Source of the DNA: Clostridium peptidivorans
GTDB lineage: Bacteria; Bacillota; Clostridia; Clostridiales; Clostridiaceae
Length of the DNA: 34,156 bases
Direction of reading: 5' to 3'
Assembly (NCBI RefSeq): GCF_900205925.1
Contig: NZ_OAOD01000026.1
Coordinates: 1 to 34,156 of the forward strand
The notes beneath the pieces are model-generated. The model did no database searches. It worked only from the letters and a program-made list of their open reading frames with translations, and was not told where the DNA came from. The position numbers and the translations under genes were made by a program. This document shows positions 31,907-34,156 of the stretch, piece after piece (position 1 is the first letter of the stretch; each line of letters opens with the position of its first letter).

Positions 31907-33371
31907 CTTGTATTTCCTCCAATCTTTTTACAATCTCTTTTAGAACTTCAATAGTAGGGAGGAAATGCTCCGCATAATGGTCGCCATAGATATTTCCCTC
32001 TAATTGCTTTTCTAACTCTGCTAAATGGTTCTTATGAGACTGTAAATACTCTGGAGTAGTAATGTATCTACTACAAGTGTAACATTTCTGTCTTTTTAAT
32101 AATCTGTCGCAAATCTTTCCATCAGTACAAGGCTTGGTGCAATAACCATCTTCCATTCTTGCTCCTTTATCCTTGTTTTCTTTGAACCAAATTAAATCTT
32201 TTTTATCTGCTATAACCGTTTCATCAACTTTGTTGATGTTACCGATAATACCTATATTTTTAAATATTTCGGTTCTCTCTTTATCTTTAACATCAGCATA
32301 ATGTTGTTTAGTAGTCATAGCAGAAGAATGTCCTAAAACTTCTTGTATAGCCTTTAAATCAGTTCCTTTAGATAACATATCAGTAGCAAGTGTTCTTCTG
32401 AATTGGTGTGATGTAAGATTGTAATATTCACCGTTGGTATCTCTTATATTGTGATTTTGAACAAAACCTTTGCCCCTCAAATTTCCATTGACAATATTTC
32501 CATCACCATTAAGCCAAACTTTGTATCTTATTTCATTAATAATGGTTATTTCTCCAACATTAGAACCATTTGTAACTCTATGAATAAACAAATAATCTTT
32601 AATGCTATCATCAGCCTGTTCTCTTAATTCTTTTGTATGCTCTATCAATTTTTCGATTGCGATAGCACATTCGTTAGGAATAGGCATTGGTTGGCGTTCC
32701 TTACGATTTTTATGGTCATACCAAATTAAAGTATATCCACTAATCAAATGTGGCTTAACGCTATCGGTAGTTAATTTAAGCATATCTCCAATCCTCATTC
32801 CCGTTGATTGAAGAATGATTATTCCATATTTAAGATATGGATTTTCTTCATTAACCAAGGCTTTATTTATCTGTTCTAAAACTTCATCAGGAATAAAATC
32901 TATTTTAAGTTTTCTATTAACTCCTGTATATTCATTGCCTGTAAATATCTCTGTTTTAGGTACTTCATTAGGCATATATAATTGCCCCCAACGAATGATT
33001 GCTTTTATTTTATCTAAGTGCAGTTTTTGAGTTTGGTAGGAAAGTGGCTTATTAGTTCTATTCGATATATAAGTTTTAAGAAAGGATATAAATAATTCAA
33101 TATCATTATTAGTTAATTTATTTAATGAAGTTATATTATTAGTCATTAAGAATTCATTGAATAATTTTAACTTATTGTTATCCTCGTATAATTTATATGT
33201 GGATTTATTTCCTTCCTTGTAATTCCTCCAAATATATGCTTTAACCATATTTTTAATGCTATCGCCCTCGATATGAGAAAAATCAAACTTAAATTTTCTA
33301 CCATAATGTTGAGAATTACTGTCAGTATCCATTAATCCCCATTTATCACCGTTAGGCATTTTACTTGCCAT
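31893..33371 (-). CDS. Tyrosine recombinase with C-terminal zinc-finger-like domain (second recombinase)
   Basis: About 492 residues. The start is set at the ATG 33371-33369, preceded by GGAGGTGGAG; a TTG five codons earlier is in frame but less likely. The N-terminal DNA-binding part is followed by catalytic Arg in STGMRIGDML, HQFRR box, LGHSSAMTTKQHY with the nucleophile Tyr, and a C-terminal Cys cluster (CTKPCTDGKIC and CYTC). It overlaps the end of the first recombinase by 11 bp and the start of the third by 14 bp, so all are translated from one mRNA. Confidence 0.88.
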   Translation of the reverse strand: MASKMPNGDKWGLMDTDSNSQHYGRKFKFDFSHIEGDSIKNMVKAYIWRNYKEGNKSTYKLYEDNNKLKLFNEFLMTNNITSLNKLTNNDIELFISFLKTYISNRTNKPLSYQTQKLHLDKIKAIIRWGQLYMPNEVPKTEIFTGNEYTGVNRKLKIDFIPDEVLEQINKALVNEENPYLKYGIIILQSTGMRIGDMLKLTTDSVKPHLISGYTLIWYDHKNRKERQPMPIPNECAIAIEKLIEHTKELREQADDSIKDYLFIHRVTNGSNVGEITIINEIRYKVWLNGDGNIVNGNLRGKGFVQNHNIRDTNGEYYNLTSHQFRRTLATDMLSKGTDLKAIQEVLGHSSAMTTKQHYADVKDKERTEIFKNIGIIGNINKVDETVIADKKDLIWFKENKDKGARMEDGYCTKPCTDGKICDRLLKRQKCYTCSRYITTPEYLQSHKNHLAELEKQLEGNIYGDHYAEHFLPTIEVLKEIVKRLEEIQDVNN

Positions 33372-34040
33372 TTGCTCCACCTCCAATCAACGAACTCTTA
33401 TTCCAATATCTACTTAAATTGTCTTCAAGATACTGATTTGAAATATGAGTATATTGTTGTGTGGTGGTGATATGCTCATGCCCTAAGATTATCTTAACAA
33501 CACTAATATCCATCCCACTTTGAACTAAAGCAGTTGCACAAGTATGCCTTAAATCGTGGAAATTTAACTCTATATCAGTTTTCTTTTTAACTGTGTTAAA
33601 TACTTCATAGATTGCTCTATAAGTTAGTGGCTTGCCTAAATTTTGCTTTTGTTGTGATACAAAGATATAACTATGCTCTGTATCAATATTATTTCTTTCT
33701 TCCATTATGAAATTATCTATTTCTTCAAGTAAAGCCATTGGAATATATAAGTGTCTTGTTTTGCCTTTAGACTTTATATTTTCTAACATTCCAATTTCTT
33801 TAGAAGTATCAGGATAAGGTATATCCTCAATTTGAAGTTCTAATACTTCACCAATTCTCGCCCCTGTAAGGTACATTATTTTGAAAATCAACTTATCTCT
33901 CCAAGTAGGTAAAGCATTTAAAAATGTTTCAGCATCACTATCTGATACTAATTTAAAAGTAGTTTTGCTTGCTTTAACCTTGAATATAGATTGCTTAGTT
34001 TTATTATTATTTCTTGCATGGTGCAAAAGGCTCTTTGAAA
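33361..34040 (-). pseudogene. Tyrosine recombinase (TnpA-like), 5'-truncated by IS insertion
   Basis: The catalytic half of a XerC/D-like recombinase is intact: Arg in YLTGARIGEVLEL, HDLRHTCATAL box, LGHEHITTTQQYTH with His and the nucleophile Tyr. The N-terminal core-binding domain (about 100-140 residues in complete relatives) is absent. The native frame starts with the codons SKSLLHHARNNN exactly where the IS ends (34041). A TTG at 34026 could initiate a 221-residue product but has no convincing RBS. The missing 5' part may lie beyond the IS, outside the window. Confidence 0.8.
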
Positions 34041-34153
34041 TGTACCCTTTGTCAAGGACACAATAAAAAAGACTAAGCGGTTTTAAGGAGATGATCCCTG
34101 TATTGTACAGGGGTCATTTTGTTTAGTCCCCACTGATACCTATAATTGTTATA
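34038..34153. repeat. Right copy of 116-bp perfect window-terminal inverted repeat
   Basis: Reverse complement of positions 1-116 without mismatch. The first three bases (AAA) are the complement of the TTT that also follows the left IS end. Confidence 0.95.
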
Positions 34154-34156
34154 GTA
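34041..34156 (-). mobile_element. IS3-family (IS150-like) insertion sequence, 3' end only
   Basis: The same IS end as at 1-113, on the opposite strand, with the element body to the right of the window. It is inserted in the first recombinase gene. The terminal repeat reads TGTACCCTTTGTCAAGGACA from 34041 rightward. Confidence 0.85.
34073..34156 (-). CDS. IS150-like transposase OrfB, C-terminal fragment (continues right of window)
   Basis: Twenty-seven codons plus TAG (34075-34073), identical in protein to the left-end fragment with one extra Tyr codon at the start. Contains the MTPVQYR C-terminal block of IS3-family OrfB. Intactness of the rest is not visible. Confidence 0.85.
   Translation of the reverse strand, partial: YYNNYRYQWGLNKMTPVQYRDHLLKTA

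Larger units (their letters stand above)
29755..34040 (-). mobile_element. Tn554/recombinase-in-trio-like tyrosine recombinase module, 5' end cut by IS
   Basis: Five tightly packed or overlapping minus-strand genes: three tyrosine recombinases, a DUF6262/TnpC-like protein and a small ORF. The first recombinase begins exactly at the IS border (34041), so the module is incomplete in this window. I found no terminal repeat or attachment site at the left side; the left boundary given is simply the last ORF. Confidence 0.7.

Noticed and set aside
34026..34120. Open frame running from the IS into the truncated recombinase as an intact longer recombinase
   Set aside because: The IS portion is out of the OrfB frame, shows no recombinase-like sequence and has no good start; it is a chance fusion.
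1..34156. Whole window as a 34-kb transposon bounded by 116-bp terminal inverted repeats
   Set aside because: The repeat decodes as the C-terminus of IS3-family OrfB plus an IS end, pointing inward at both sides. The gene content is ordinary chromosomal operons, so a contig bounded by two IS copies is simpler.

Overview
The window is AT-rich Gram-positive DNA, most like a Clostridium. The evidence is strong Shine-Dalgarno sites, CWB2 cell-wall-binding proteins, a sigma-54 activator with a PocR-like sensor, a PepF-type oligopeptidase and CyuA-type cysteine/serine catabolism. Nearly everything between the ends looks chromosomal and ordinary. No tRNA, rRNA or CRISPR array was seen.

Both window ends are the 3' end of the same IS3-family (IS150-like) insertion sequence, in inverted orientation: 113 bp of IS followed by a shared TTT, a perfect 116-bp inverted repeat. 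This is most simply explained by an assembly that stopped at two IS copies. At the right end the IS interrupts the first gene of a tyrosine-recombinase cluster of the Tn554 / recombinase-in-trio type (truncated recombinase, two large zinc-finger recombinases, a DUF6262/TnpC-like coiled-coil protein and a small ORF).

Layout from left to right: a MacA/MacB-like efflux operon (147-3255, minus). A sigma-54 controlled amino-acid operon (3390-7195, minus: cysteine desulfidase/serine dehydratase family, DAACS symporter, M20 amidohydrolase), with its divergent activator (7494-9236, plus) and a -24/-12 promoter and inverted repeats between them. A small ORF pair (9335-9876, plus). Pyridoxamine kinase and a radical SAM protein (9964-11776, minus). 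Two tandem CWB2 surface proteins, one carrying an IseA-like C-terminus, divergent from a DUF1287 protein (12001-15518). A six-gene minus-strand operon of a Pot-type ABC importer, adenine deaminase and a nucleoside phosphorylase (15673-21900). A metallo-beta-lactamase-fold hydrolase (22114-22824, plus). Suv3-like helicase, M14 carboxypeptidase and M3 oligopeptidase (23615-28753, minus). A decayed zinc-ribbon gene, a lipoprotein, then the recombinase cluster.

The strongest candidate for something undescribed is the 790-bp non-coding stretch 22825-23614. It holds two diverged copies, in inverted and divergent orientation, of a roughly 330-nt unit. Each copy ends in a rod-like hairpin of about 220 nt. 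The two copies differ at many paired positions by compensatory changes that keep the stems intact while a GAGC..GCGAG apical loop is conserved. This suggests a pair of structured non-coding RNAs or a palindromic hairpin element. A second regulatory candidate lies at the pepF start codon, where two mutually exclusive hairpins share one arm.
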